Part shown: one piece after another, positions 38,138 through 46,000 of the stretch
Position numbering within the stretch: position 1 is the first letter of the stretch
Layout of the letters: every line of letters starts with the position of its first letter
Source of the DNA: a virus
Length of the DNA: 52,348 nucleotides
Reading direction: 5' to 3' (one strand)
IMG/VR virus record: IMGVR_UViG_3300049007_000012
Coordinates: 1-52,348 of that record
The notes under the pieces: model-generated
Seen by the model: only the letters and a program-made list of their open reading frames with translations
What the model was told of the DNA's origin: nothing
The model's database searches: none
Position numbers and translations under genes: made by a program

Positions 38138-38392
38138 GTGCCGCCTCGTGAGCGGTCGCCGGAGGAGCTGGCCGAGGACATCGCCGGCGTCCGCTCCGAG
38201 GTCCAGCGCCTCGCCGACAGGTTCGATAGCGCCCCGTACGTGCGCTCCGACCTCCACACCGAGCAGATCGGCCGACTCCGCGACGATGTCGGCGCCGTAC
38301 GCGCCCTGTCGATGTGGACCCTCGGCCTGATGTGCTCGTCCATCGTCGGGGCGATCATCGTCCTCGTCATCTCCGTGGGACGCGGCGCATGA
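38138..38392 (+). CDS. XhlA-like membrane-associated lysis protein
   Basis: The 84-aa protein has a charged coiled N-terminal part ([20 protein letters not shown]) and one C-terminal transmembrane helix ([19 protein letters not shown]). This is the XhlA/hemolysin-type arrangement found next to phage endolysins. GTG start 2 nt after the endolysin stop, ATGA overlap with the next gene. It may assist the holin. Confidence 0.65.
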   Translation: MPPRERSPEELAEDIAGVRSEVQRLADRFDSAPYVRSDLHTEQIGRLRDDVGAVRALSMWTLGLMCSSIVGAIIVLVISVGRGA

Positions 38393-39048
38393 CCAGCCGC
38401 CTCCGCCGCCTGCTCCACGCCCGGCCGGTGCACATCGCAGCCTTCGCCGGTGGCGTGCTCGCGTTCGGCGGCCTCATCGGCACCGTGGTCGTGTCCGGCA
38501 TCGACACCTCCGACGAGCTCGACGGGCTCCGCTCGGAGAACGCGGACCTCCGCGAGAACGACTCCCTGATGCGCGACCAGCTCGAGGCGCTGGGCATCGA
38601 GCCTGCAGCCCCGGAGCCCCCGCCGCCCGGAGAGCGGGGAGAGCCGGGCGAACGAGGCCCCGCTGGCCCCGAGGGCGAGCGAGGCCCCGCCGGCGCCGAC
38701 GGCAGCGCCGGTCCGCTGGGCGCCGCCGGGTCACCGGGCAGTCCCGGTGAGGAGGGCGGCCCGGGCGGCGAGGGCCCGCCCGGCGCTGAGGGCACACCAG
38801 GCGCGGACGGGAGTCCCGGTGCTGACGGCTCGGGTGGCCCGCCCGGCCCGGCCGGTGAGTCGGTCGTCGGACCGCAGGGCCCTGCCGGGCCGGCCGGACC
38901 TGCTGGCCCACCCGGCGCCCAAGGTGAGTCCGGCCCCACTGGCCCGCCCGGCCCCGGCCCGGCGTCGTTCACGTTCACCTACCTGCTGGTCACGTACACG
39001 TGCTCGGACCCCGAGGGGGACCTGACGTACACGTGCCAGCCAGCCTGA
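38389..39048 (+). CDS. Membrane-anchored collagen-like protein
   Basis: The 219-aa protein has a basic start, a transmembrane helix (about 15-37; [19 protein letters not shown]), a short heptad segment ([20 protein letters not shown]) and then about 110 residues of Gly-x-y repeats (about 82-192) rich in Pro and Glu, ending in a small beta segment with two Cys. A membrane anchor plus a collagen triple helix within the lysis module is unusual; most phage collagen-like stretches are in tail fibres. It might be spanin-like or a surface-exposed lysogen protein. Confidence 0.75.
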   Translation: MTSRLRRLLHARPVHIAAFAGGVLAFGGLIGTVVVSGIDTSDELDGLRSENADLRENDSLMRDQLEALGIEPAAPEPPPPGERGEPGERGPAGPEGERGPAGADGSAGPLGAAGSPGSPGEEGGPGGEGPPGAEGTPGADGSPGADGSGGPPGPAGESVVGPQGPAGPAGPAGPPGAQGESGPTGPPGPGPASFTFTYLLVTYTCSDPEGDLTYTCQPA

Positions 39049-39062
39049 CCAGGAGACACACC

Positions 39063-39374
39063 ATGCTGGAGAAGGTCCGCACCCTGTGGGAGAAGGCCAA
39101 GGTTCTCGGCCGCTCCATGCCCGCCCGCGTCGTGGCGGCCTCGACGATCGTGGTGGCCTGCGCCGACCAGATCGCCGCGGTCATCCCGGCCGAGGCGGCC
39201 GAGACCCCGGTCGCCGTGGCGATCCAGGCGCTCGCGTTCGTGGCCGCTGCCATCCAGATCGTCCGCAATGTGGTCCTCGTCCCGGACCGGGCCAAGGGGC
39301 TGACGCTCCCGGCGGGCAAGCAGATGGTCGTCGACGTGGTGGGCCCTCCCCACCGCACGAGCCCCCCGGCCTGA
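39063..39374 (+). CDS. Holin-like two-TM protein
   Basis: The 103-aa protein has a basic amphipathic N-terminus (EKVRTLWEKAKVLGRS), two hydrophobic segments (VVAASTIVVACADQIAAVI and VAVAIQALAFVAAAIQIV) and a polar tail. This suits a class II holin or holin-like protein that releases the endolysin. A Shine-Dalgarno AGGAG is well placed before the ATG. Confidence 0.6.
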   Translation: MLEKVRTLWEKAKVLGRSMPARVVAASTIVVACADQIAAVIPAEAAETPVAVAIQALAFVAAAIQIVRNVVLVPDRAKGLTLPAGKQMVVDVVGPPHRTSPPA

Positions 39375-39377
39375 CCC

Positions 39378-39821
39378 ATGGCCGGCGCAGACATCGCGTT
39401 CAACGTGGCCAAGGGTCGCCACGCCCACTACGGCTCCCTCCCCGGGACGAACGACGCCCTCATCCTCGTGTTCCTCGAGGCGGACGCCCTCGTGGGTGAC
39501 GCCACGATGGAGGACTACGACACGCTCGCCGCCGTCCTCGCCGGGGCCAGCAACGAGCAGTCCACCCTCGGACGCCAGACCCTCACCGGGGCCAGCGTCA
39601 CGGTGAACGACACCGACGACCAGGTCGAGGTCGACGCCGCCGACGTCGTGATCGACCCGGCGAGCGGCGACCCGACCGGCGCGGCGCTCGTCTGCTACGA
39701 CCCGGACACCACCGGGGGCGACGACACCACCATCATCCCGCTGACCAAGCACAGCTACGACATCACCCCGGACGGGTCCGAGCTCACCGTCACGGTCAGC
39801 AACTTCGTCGTCTGCACCTGA
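39378..39821 (+). CDS. Phage structural protein (fibre/decoration type)
   Basis: The 147-aa protein has the pattern of an actinophage family found near tail fibres: AFNVAKGRHAHYGSLPG, ALILVFLEADALVGDATMED, then DAADVVIDPASGD and LVCYDPDTTGGDDTTIIPLT. It is beta-rich and acidic. It follows the holin-like gene by 3 nt and precedes the repeat-rich fibre gene. Confidence 0.65.
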   Translation: MAGADIAFNVAKGRHAHYGSLPGTNDALILVFLEADALVGDATMEDYDTLAAVLAGASNEQSTLGRQTLTGASVTVNDTDDQVEVDAADVVIDPASGDPTGAALVCYDPDTTGGDDTTIIPLTKHSYDITPDGSELTVTVSNFVVCT

Positions 39822-39837
39822 CCGCCAGGGCTGACCG

Positions 39838-41565
39838 GTGGCCCTCGCCAACACCCCGAACGCCCAGCTGCTCCGCAACGCGATCGGAGCGCCGCCGTTC
39901 TTCTCGTGGTGCTGCTGGACGCGGCTCGACCAGGAGCGCGGCGAGGAGTTCACCATCGTCCGCTACGCCGCCGGCAACAGCGTCGGCGGCGGCGGCATGC
40001 AGCCCACCCTCCTCGAAGACAATCAGCTCATCATCTTCGAGGCCAAGGGCGACTTCCCGGACATCTTGGGCGGCGCCGGGCCGACCTGGGACCTGGGCGA
40101 CTGGTGGTTCCTCGGCCTCACCACGATCCTGGCCGACATCGCCGACAACGTGGAGGTCTACTGGGGCCGCCGCGGCGACAGCAGCCTGACGCAGCTCACC
40201 TGCTCATACGACGGCGCCTACCAGCTCCAGAACTGGTACGTCGGCGGCCGGCCCGGCAACGACGGCCAGGACGGCGGCTACCGCCTCCACGGCTCCGTCG
40301 CCCACGACCGCATGTGGCACAGCACCACCCTGACCCCGACGGAGATGCTGGCCGAGTTCCTGTCCCCGACGCCGGTCAAGGCCGGGGCGTGGTCCACCTG
40401 GGCGATGGCCGACAGCGCCACCGCCGGCAATGACACCTCGGGCAACTCCCGGCCGCTCACCGCCCAGGCGGGCACGGGCACGATCACCACGACCGACGGC
40501 CCGTTCGATGGCGGCGGGATCGCCGAGCCGATCGCCCCCGCCACGCAGGCCACCCTCGCCCAGCCCCTCGGCGCCCGGAAGCGACTCGCCCTCGGCACCG
40601 TGGTGGTCGGCTCAGCCGCCAGCGAGCTGACCGCAGCCAAGCGGCTCGCCCTCGGCCCGGCGACCGCCGGCGCCACCCCTGGCACCCTGGCGGCCGGGAA
40701 GCGCCTCGCCCTCGGCGCCGTCACGGCCGGATCGGCCGCCGGTCAGCTCGAGGCGGCGAAGCGCCGTGCGCTCGGCCCGGTCACTGCGGGCGCCACCGCG
40801 GGCGCGCTGGCCGCCCGGAAGCGGCGCGCCCTCGGGACCGCGGCCACCGGCACGGCCGCCGGGCCGACCGGTGCGGCCAAGGCCCGTGCCCTCGCACCGG
40901 TCACCGCGCCGGCCGCCGCCCAGCCGCTCGGGTCGGCGAAGCGGCGCGCGCTCGGCACCGTGGCCGTGGCCGCCGTCGCTGGGGCGCTGGGCCGGGCTAA
41001 GCGTCTCGCCCTCGGCTCGGTCACCGCGGGCACGCACGCGGGCCCGCTCGGCCAGGAGGGCGCCACCACGCAGCCCCTCGGCTCGGTCACGCAGCACACC
41101 GTCGCCCGGCCCCTGGGCGCCCGCAAGAGGCGGCCCCTCGGCACCGCCACCACCGGGACCGGCGCCGGCCCGCTCGGCCGCCGCAAGGCCCGCCCCCTGG
41201 GCACGGCGACAGCGGCCACGTCCGCCAGGCCCGCCGGCCGACGCAAGGCCCGAGGGATCGGCACCGTCACCGTCTCGACGACCGCCGGCACTGCCGGGCG
41301 CCGGAAGGCCCGGTCGCTCGGCTCCGTCGTCACCGGCACGGTGGCCGGCCTGGTCGCCACCGTCCGCCGCCGCAAGGCGATCGGCACCGTCACCGTGCTG
41401 ACGACCGGCCGACCGATCGGGGCCAGCACGCCGCCGGTCGTCACCGACGCCATCGCCACACCGCTCGCCCGCCGCATCGCCGCCAGCCCCCTCACCCGCC
41501 GCAACGCAGGGACGCCGCTGGCCCGCCGCATCGCCGCCACCCGCCTCCGGAGGACACCGCCGTGA
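39838..41565 (+). CDS. Tail fibre with LamG-like domain and 20-residue repeats
   Basis: The 575-aa protein has an N-terminal LamG/concanavalin-like domain (residues about 1-240; PPFFSWCCWTRLDQERGEEF, WWFLGLTTI, WYVGGRPGN, VAHDRMWHSTTLTPTEMLAE). It is followed by about 14 imperfect 20-residue repeats (residues about 242-528) of consensus A-x-PLG-x-x-KRRALGTVTAGT. The repeats are basic and regularly spaced, fitting a beta-helix or extended fibre. The tail ends in Arg/Ala-rich segments. GTG start; GTGA overlap with the next gene. Confidence 0.75.
   Translation: MALANTPNAQLLRNAIGAPPFFSWCCWTRLDQERGEEFTIVRYAAGNSVGGGGMQPTLLEDNQLIIFEAKGDFPDILGGAGPTWDLGDWWFLGLTTILADIADNVEVYWGRRGDSSLTQLTCSYDGAYQLQNWYVGGRPGNDGQDGGYRLHGSVAHDRMWHSTTLTPTEMLAEFLSPTPVKAGAWSTWAMADSATAGNDTSGNSRPLTAQAGTGTITTTDGPFDGGGIAEPIAPATQATLAQPLGARKRLALGTVVVGSAASELTAAKRLALGPATAGATPGTLAAGKRLALGAVTAGSAAGQLEAAKRRALGPVTAGATAGALAARKRRALGTAATGTAAGPTGAAKARALAPVTAPAAAQPLGSAKRRALGTVAVAAVAGALGRAKRLALGSVTAGTHAGPLGQEGATTQPLGSVTQHTVARPLGARKRRPLGTATTGTGAGPLGRRKARPLGTATAATSARPAGRRKARGIGTVTVSTTAGTAGRRKARSLGSVVTGTVAGLVATVRRRKAIGTVTVLTTGRPIGASTPPVVTDAIATPLARRIAASPLTRRNAGTPLARRIAATRLRRTPP
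40561..41424 (+). repeat. Coding tandem repeat array, about 60-bp units
   Basis: About fourteen diverged 60-bp units encode the fibre repeats; unit 9 is slightly longer and degenerate. The conserved core of each unit encodes Lys-Arg-x-x-Leu-Gly. Length variation by recombination or slippage is likely here. Confidence 0.8.
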
Positions 41566-41879
41566 ACGAGACCATCTCCGCCGAGACCGTCGAGCAGCTC
41601 GACACCACGCTCACGATCACCGCCACCGCCGACCCCACCGGTCTCGCCGTCGAGTGGCGGTTCACGTCGGACGACGTCGTCACCGCCTGGGAGGCGGGGG
41701 AGTGGGCCGGCCCGGCTACGGCGGCGCCCGGTGGCCGCTGGCGTGCCCGAGCGCTCACGCCGACGGTCGGCAGCGAGGACGCCGACGTGCCCCTCGACCG
41801 TGGCGTCTGGGCCGCGCACGCCCGGGTCGGCGACGTGATCGTCGGCCCGTCCGACCTCGGCTACATCACGGTCGTGTAG
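41562..41879 (+). CDS. Small tail-associated beta-rich protein
   Basis: The 105-aa protein is Thr-rich and beta-rich (VEQLDTTLTITATADPTGLA; AVEWRFTSDD; VWAAHARVGDVIVGPSD), like an Ig-type fold. It overlaps the fibre gene by GTGA and is the last rightward late gene. Probably a fibre cap or accessory. Confidence 0.6.
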   Translation: MNETISAETVEQLDTTLTITATADPTGLAVEWRFTSDDVVTAWEAGEWAGPATAAPGGRWRARALTPTVGSEDADVPLDRGVWAAHARVGDVIVGPSDLGYITVV

Positions 41880-41944
41880 GGCGGGGCCCCGCCACTCGGA
41901 GGACGGGAGGCGGGACCCCGCCGGCACGCCCCGGGGGCGCCGGC
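41880..41944. terminator. GC-rich hairpins between convergent transcription units
   Basis: Directly after the last late gene comes the perfect palindrome GGCGGGGCCCCGCC (41880-41893), then the strong hairpin 41920-41944 with arms GCCGGC-x2-GCCCC and GGGGC-GCCGGC. Minus-strand genes end 30 bp further right. No U-tract follows, but the place suits a bidirectional terminator of a high-GC genome. Confidence 0.45.
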
Positions 41945-41975
41945 TTGGCGGCAGGCCCAGACCCCCGGGGCGCGA

Positions 41976-42167
41976 TCACTCGTCGCCGAGCGGGCCGACG
42001 GCGTCGGCGACGCCCATGCACGACCCGAACGTCTCGGCGCCCTCGTCGCTCATCGCTCGCTCGACCCGGGCGAGCGCGACCTTGCCCAGCTCCTCGGCGG
42101 CCTCCTCGCCGCCGTCGTGGGCGACGTCGACCCCGACCCAGATCCTCGACAGCCGACGGACGGTCAT
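41976..42167 (-). CDS. Small hypothetical protein (63 aa)
   Basis: The 63-aa product (MTVRRLSRIWVGVDVAHDGG) is helical in the middle (EEAAEELGKVALARVERAM). It is the last gene of a four-gene minus-strand operon and overlaps the gene before it by ATGA. No family recognised. Confidence 0.55.
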   Translation of the reverse strand: MTVRRLSRIWVGVDVAHDGGEEAAEELGKVALARVERAMSDEGAETFGSCMGVADAVGPLGDE

Positions 42168-42304
42168 GACCAGCGGCCGTCTCGCAGCTGCTCCTCGAGC
42201 TGGCGCTCCTGCCGGGCCACGACGTGACGGCACGCCCAGTCCCACAGAGCGAACGCCCCGCCCGACGCCAGCAGCGCCGACCCGATCACCAGGACCGCCG
42301 TCAC
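42164..42304 (-). CDS. Tiny single-TM protein (46 aa)
   Basis: The frame from GTG gives a hydrophobic helix (TAVLVIGSALLASGGAFALW) followed by a charged helix (RQERQLEEQLRDG). It overlaps both neighbours by 4 bp (GTGA and ATGA), strong support for translation. Small size and topology resemble phage exclusion or regulatory peptides; function unknown. Confidence 0.6.
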   Translation of the reverse strand: MTAVLVIGSALLASGGAFALWDWACRHVVARQERQLEEQLRDGRWS

Positions 42305-42453
42305 CGCCCCGCCTCCACGGCAGCGAGCGCATCCTCGGCCCGCCGGCGGGCCCGGAAGAGCCGGGACTGGTTCGGCATCGTCGGCCCCTCCAGCCGGTTC
42401 GCCTCCTCGGCGTCGAGCAGCTCCCGCACGACCGCGGCCTCGTCGGGCGTCAT
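42301..42453 (-). CDS. Small helical protein (50 aa)
   Basis: The 50-aa protein is helical and charged (TPDEAAVVRELLDAEEANRL; RARRRAEDALAAVEAG). A good GGGAGGG ribosome site precedes the ATG. Part of the minus-strand cluster near attR. No family recognised. Confidence 0.55.
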   Translation of the reverse strand: MTPDEAAVVRELLDAEEANRLEGPTMPNQSRLFRARRRAEDALAAVEAGR

Positions 42454-42638
42454 GCGCTGTTCCCTCCCTTGTCCAAAGCCGGGGTGCCGTCGGGCAGCGT
42501 CCCGCTCCCGCAGATCACCAGCCGGCCCGGCGCCCCCGGGCTCAGCGGCGGGTCGCAGTGCTCGACCTCGGCCGGCGGCCCGTCGTCGGCGCTCGATGTC
42601 TCCTCGACCTTCAGCGGTAGGTCGTCGGCGGCGGTCAT
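42450..42638 (-). CDS. Small acidic hypothetical protein (62 aa)
   Basis: The 62-aa acidic protein (TAADDLPLKVEETSSADDGP) contains two Cys, one in LVICGSG. It is the first gene of the minus-strand cluster, divergent from the XRE-TPR regulator, and overlaps the next by 4 bp. Confidence 0.5.
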   Translation of the reverse strand: MTAADDLPLKVEETSSADDGPPAEVEHCDPPLSPGAPGRLVICGSGTLPDGTPALDKGGNSA

Positions 42639-42773
42639 GCCCGGGAGTGAACGACGTCACGGGGTGCCGGAGCGAGAGCGGTCCTTGCGCGGCCTGCGCG
42701 GTGACTGGGCGTTCGCTGCGCGTCGGCATCGCTACGCTGGGCGGACGCACCGCCGCGAAACCGTGGGGACGGG
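42639..42773. promoter_or_regulatory. Divergent promoter region near attR
   Basis: The 135-bp gap separates the minus-strand cluster from the XRE-TPR gene. A TACGCT -10 box (42733-42738) reads rightward and would give a leader of about 30 nt with GGGGACGGG before the start. No clear -35 or dyad was identified. A leftward promoter should also lie here. Confidence 0.4.
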
Positions 42774-44003
42774 ATGGCACGTGACGGCCTCGTAGCACGC
42801 AGACGGCAGCTCGGTCTCAGCCAGGCCGACCTCGCCGCCAGGATCAACGTCGCGGTGTCGACCGTCGCCCGGGTCGAGCGGGGCGAGCAGACCCCGCAGG
42901 CGTACAACCGGCGCCGCTGGGCCGAGGCCCTTGAAGCCAGCCTCGGTGAGCTCGACCGGTTGCTCGCCGGCGATGAGGCCGTCGCTGGGCGGTGGGGGTG
43001 GACCACCGTCGAGGCTCCCGACCTCGGCGACGTCGAGGCCATCGAGCTGATCCGTCGGGTCGAGGCGTCCGACGCCGGTCGGGCCACTCTCGACGCGCTC
43101 GAGCGCGGCGTCGACCGACTGTGCCGCTCGTACACGAACACCCCGCCCGCCGATCTCCTCGAACCCCTGCGGGCGTACCGCTCGTATGTCGTCCAGCTGC
43201 TCGACGGGCATGTCACCCTCGCTCAACGCCGCGACCTGATGGTCCTGGCGGGGTGGCTCTCGCTCATGACGGCGATCTGCGCCATCGACGTGCACCGGTA
43301 CCGGACCGCCGCCTCCAACCTCGACGCCGCCCGCGCGCTCGGCCATGAGGCCGGCTATCCCACGCTCGCCGCCTGGGCCGCCGAGACCGAGGCGTGGCAG
43401 GCGGTCACCGACGGCCGTCACGACGTCGCCGCTCGGCTCTGCCGGGCCGGCCGGGACCTGGCGCCGGCGGACACCTCGGTGCACGTGCAGCTGAGCGTGC
43501 AGGAGGCCAGGGCGTCAGCCCGGCTCGGCCTCACCGCCGAGACACACCAGCTGCTCGACGACGCCGCCACGGCGCTCGACCGGATGCCCGCGCCCGAGCA
43601 TCCCGAGCACCACTTCGTGTTCGATCCCCGCAAGCTGATCGGCTACACCGCCACCACGCTGGCGTGGCTCGACGACGACAAGGCGCTCGCCGAGGACTAC
43701 GCCCGCCAGGCGGTCGCTCAGTACGACGTCGGCGCCGCCGATGGCCGGTGGCTGCGACGGCTGGCGGCTGCGCGGGTCGATCTGGCGCTCGTGCTCGCTC
43801 GTGGCGACCAGCCGGCCGAGGCTGGCCAGCTCGGTGGTCTGGCGATCGCCTCCGGGCGCATGGTCCCGTCGAACCTGTGGCGCCTCGACGAGCTCGACCG
43901 GGAGATGACGGGGCGCTACGGCCGCACGGCCGAGGTCGACGAGTTCCACGACGTCTACCTCGACGCTCGCCAGGCGATGGTCGCGCTGCCCCGCGGCAGC
44001 TGA
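42774..44003 (+). CDS. XRE-family regulator with TPR-like C-terminal region
   Basis: The 409-aa protein has an N-terminal XRE HTH (LVARRRQLGLSQADLAARIN, VAVSTVARVERGEQTP; residues 5-60). A long helical region follows with TPR-like pairs (YRTAASNLDAARALGHEAGY; AAWAAETEAWQAVTDGRHDV; ARLCRAGRDLAPADTSVHVQ). This plan is common in actinobacterial chromosomal regulators of development. It sits inside the prophage next to attR, with its own promoter, so it is a candidate lysogenic-conversion or cargo gene, not part of the phage switch. Confidence 0.8.
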   Translation: MARDGLVARRRQLGLSQADLAARINVAVSTVARVERGEQTPQAYNRRRWAEALEASLGELDRLLAGDEAVAGRWGWTTVEAPDLGDVEAIELIRRVEASDAGRATLDALERGVDRLCRSYTNTPPADLLEPLRAYRSYVVQLLDGHVTLAQRRDLMVLAGWLSLMTAICAIDVHRYRTAASNLDAARALGHEAGYPTLAAWAAETEAWQAVTDGRHDVAARLCRAGRDLAPADTSVHVQLSVQEARASARLGLTAETHQLLDDAATALDRMPAPEHPEHHFVFDPRKLIGYTATTLAWLDDDKALAEDYARQAVAQYDVGAADGRWLRRLAAARVDLALVLARGDQPAEAGQLGGLAIASGRMVPSNLWRLDELDREMTGRYGRTAEVDEFHDVYLDARQAMVALPRGS

Positions 44004-44013
44004 CCGGACTCCG

Positions 44014-44053
44014 CGTGGAGTCCCGCGTGGTGTCTACTCCACGGGACTCCACG
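44014..44053. promoter_or_regulatory. Candidate arm-type sites near attR
   Basis: CGTGGAGTCC (44014-44023) and its inverse GGACTCCACG (44044-44053) flank a further ACTCCACG (44036-44043). The same word is present twice beside attL. Their distance to the core (85-125 bp) suits integrase arm sites. Confidence 0.45.
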
Positions 44054-44137
44054 GGAACCACGGGCGGAGCGGGAACGGACACCCTCTCTGACCTGGGCCG
44101 GAGGGCACCACGGGCGCCACGGGGAGCGGTCACCAGG

Positions 44138-44181
44138 CTCTCAAGGTGGCGACACGGGTTCGAATCCCGTTGGGGGTGCCA
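44138..44181 (+). repeat. attR core (44 bp)
   Basis: Perfect copy of 1581-1624, i.e. the tRNA-Glu 3' half from the anticodon loop through CCA. It marks the right prophage end. The stop codon of the minus-strand serine recombinase lies within it (44141-44143). Confidence 0.93.
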
Positions 44182-46000
44182 CGAACAAGGGAACGGGTGG
44201 CCCTTGTGGTGCTACGGCCTGGTCGATGGTCGTGCGGATCGCCGGGATGCGGTCTGCTCGGACGGTCACGCGCACGATGACCGAGTGGCTGGCTGCCTGG
44301 TAGCGCAGTTCGAGGTTGAAGCTGTCGTAGAGGTCGCGCAGCAGTTGCTCGGGCAGGTCGTCGAGGTCCGTTGGCCTGAGCGTCGGTAGCTCGTCGAGGA
44401 GGGTGGGGTCGTCGGGAGGGCCTTCTTGGCGCGTCGTCAGGGCAGCGAGCTGTTCGGTCTTCGTCTTGTGGTCTCGGGCGAGGCGGACGTAGCGGTCTCC
44501 GAGGCGGCTTCGGAGGTCGCGGTCGATCTCCTCGTCGCCGGTCGACTCGTGCATTTCGATCTGGTCGAGCACGTTCTGGCGCCGCTTGTCGAGGTCTGCC
44601 AACTCGGCGTGCAAACGTGCGACCACGGCGTCCGGCACGGGCGGCGAGTCGTCATCCGCGGGGGCGCGGAGTGCGGCTTCTCGCCGTGGGCCGAGGACGT
44701 GCTCGGCGAAGAACTGGTTGGTGAGGCCGAACAGGTCGTCTTCGCGGATCCACATGGTCTTGGGGTGGGTCTCGTACCAGGCGCGGCGCTGGCTGTGGTG
44801 GCGCATGTCGGGCCGGCAGACGTAGTACGAGGTACTGCGACGGGCCTTCCCGTACATCCGCCGGTCGCAGAGCTCGCAGAACACGTACCCGCGGAGGGCG
44901 TAGCTGCGCTGGGCCTGCCGGTGGCTGTTGGGGCCGGATCCGTTGCGGGATCCCTGCCGGGCTCGACCCATCTCGCTGACCGTCTGGTAGTGCTCCTTGG
45001 TCACTAGCGGTTCGTGGGTGGGACGCGGCGACCAGACCCACTGGCTCGGCGGGTTGACCTTGCCGCCCCTCGAGCTGGTGGCACGCCGGTTCCACACCAT
45101 GTAGCCGGTGTGCTTGGGGTTCACCAGGACCTCCCGCACCGCCGAGCCGCTCCATCGACGCAGCGCCCGCTCGGGGTCCACCGGGGTCGGGGGTGGGTGA
45201 GCCTCGGGATCGGCGTTGAGGATGTCGGCGATCGTGCGGTAGCCGAGGCGTTGCACCGCTCGGAGGCTGAAGATCCGGGTCACCGTCGGTCCCTCGACGG
45301 GATGAGGGACGAGACGAGACTTGGTGCGGCCTTCGGCGCGCTTGGCGGCGACCGGATGTGGGATCTTCTCGGCGCGGTAGCCGTAGCAGGGCTTGCCGAT
45401 GTTCCAGCCTTGCTCCGTGTGCTCCGCCGTGCCGTCCCAGGACAGCTCCAGCATCTGGAGCACATACCACTCGGCGACTGCCTGCTTGACCCGCCGGGTG
45501 AGGATCGGGGTCGCTCGCTTGGGAGCCCGCCCTCCACGCGGCCGGGCGAGGTCGGGGAGGGGCTCGTCGGCGGCCAGGAGCATGACCCCTGCCTGTTCGA
45601 GCTCGTGTTCGACCTTGGTGCCGAAGTAGGTGCGCCGGGCGACGCGCTCGACGGATTCGCAGACGACGGCGACGAACCGGCGGTCGGGACGCTGGGCCTC
45701 GGCGAGCAGGTCCTGGATGCCGCCGTCCCGGGGGATGCGGATGTCGAATGCCTCGTGGGCGTGTCCCTTGCCGCGTTCTGCGAGGTCCATGCGCCCGGAC
45801 TCGACGTCGTAGAAGTGGCCGACGATGGCATAGGGGGCCGGCAGAGCGTCCCTGCAGCTCCGCAGCTGCCGTGGCAACGACAGCGTCGGGTCCTGCTGGT
45901 CTTCGTCCGACGTTCGCCCCCACCAGGCCACCGGGATCTGACCGGCGGCCTCGATCGCGGTCGTGACCTTCTCGTCGGCGTCCTGCCAGGGAAACGTCAC
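44141..46000 (-). CDS. Large serine recombinase
   Basis: The 619-aa protein has a resolvase catalytic domain (VAWWGRTSDEDQQDPTLSLP, with the nucleophilic Ser in GRTS; then RQL and a later ESVERVARR), a recombinase domain (GYRTIADILN; VREVLVNPKHTGYMVWNRR), a zinc ribbon (CELCDRRMYGK...YYVC) and a C-terminal coiled coil. GTG at 46000 is preferred because it overlaps the previous stop. The last dozen residues (PPTGFEPVSPP) are encoded by the antisense of the tRNA-derived attR core. It probably mobilises the neighbouring conjugative element. Confidence 0.9.
   Translation of the reverse strand: MTFPWQDADEKVTTAIEAAGQIPVAWWGRTSDEDQQDPTLSLPRQLRSCRDALPAPYAIVGHFYDVESGRMDLAERGKGHAHEAFDIRIPRDGGIQDLLAEAQRPDRRFVAVVCESVERVARRTYFGTKVEHELEQAGVMLLAADEPLPDLARPRGGRAPKRATPILTRRVKQAVAEWYVLQMLELSWDGTAEHTEQGWNIGKPCYGYRAEKIPHPVAAKRAEGRTKSRLVPHPVEGPTVTRIFSLRAVQRLGYRTIADILNADPEAHPPPTPVDPERALRRWSGSAVREVLVNPKHTGYMVWNRRATSSRGGKVNPPSQWVWSPRPTHEPLVTKEHYQTVSEMGRARQGSRNGSGPNSHRQAQRSYALRGYVFCELCDRRMYGKARRSTSYYVCRPDMRHHSQRRAWYETHPKTMWIREDDLFGLTNQFFAEHVLGPRREAALRAPADDDSPPVPDAVVARLHAELADLDKRRQNVLDQIEMHESTGDEEIDRDLRSRLGDRYVRLARDHKTKTEQLAALTTRQEGPPDDPTLLDELPTLRPTDLDDLPEQLLRDLYDSFNLELRYQAASHSVIVRVTVRADRIPAIRTTIDQAVAPQGPPVPLFVAPPTGFEPVSPP

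Noticed and set aside
40561-41424. CRISPR-like regular repeats
   Set aside because: The 60-bp periodicity has no constant repeat with unique spacers. The units stay in frame as coding repeats of a fibre protein.
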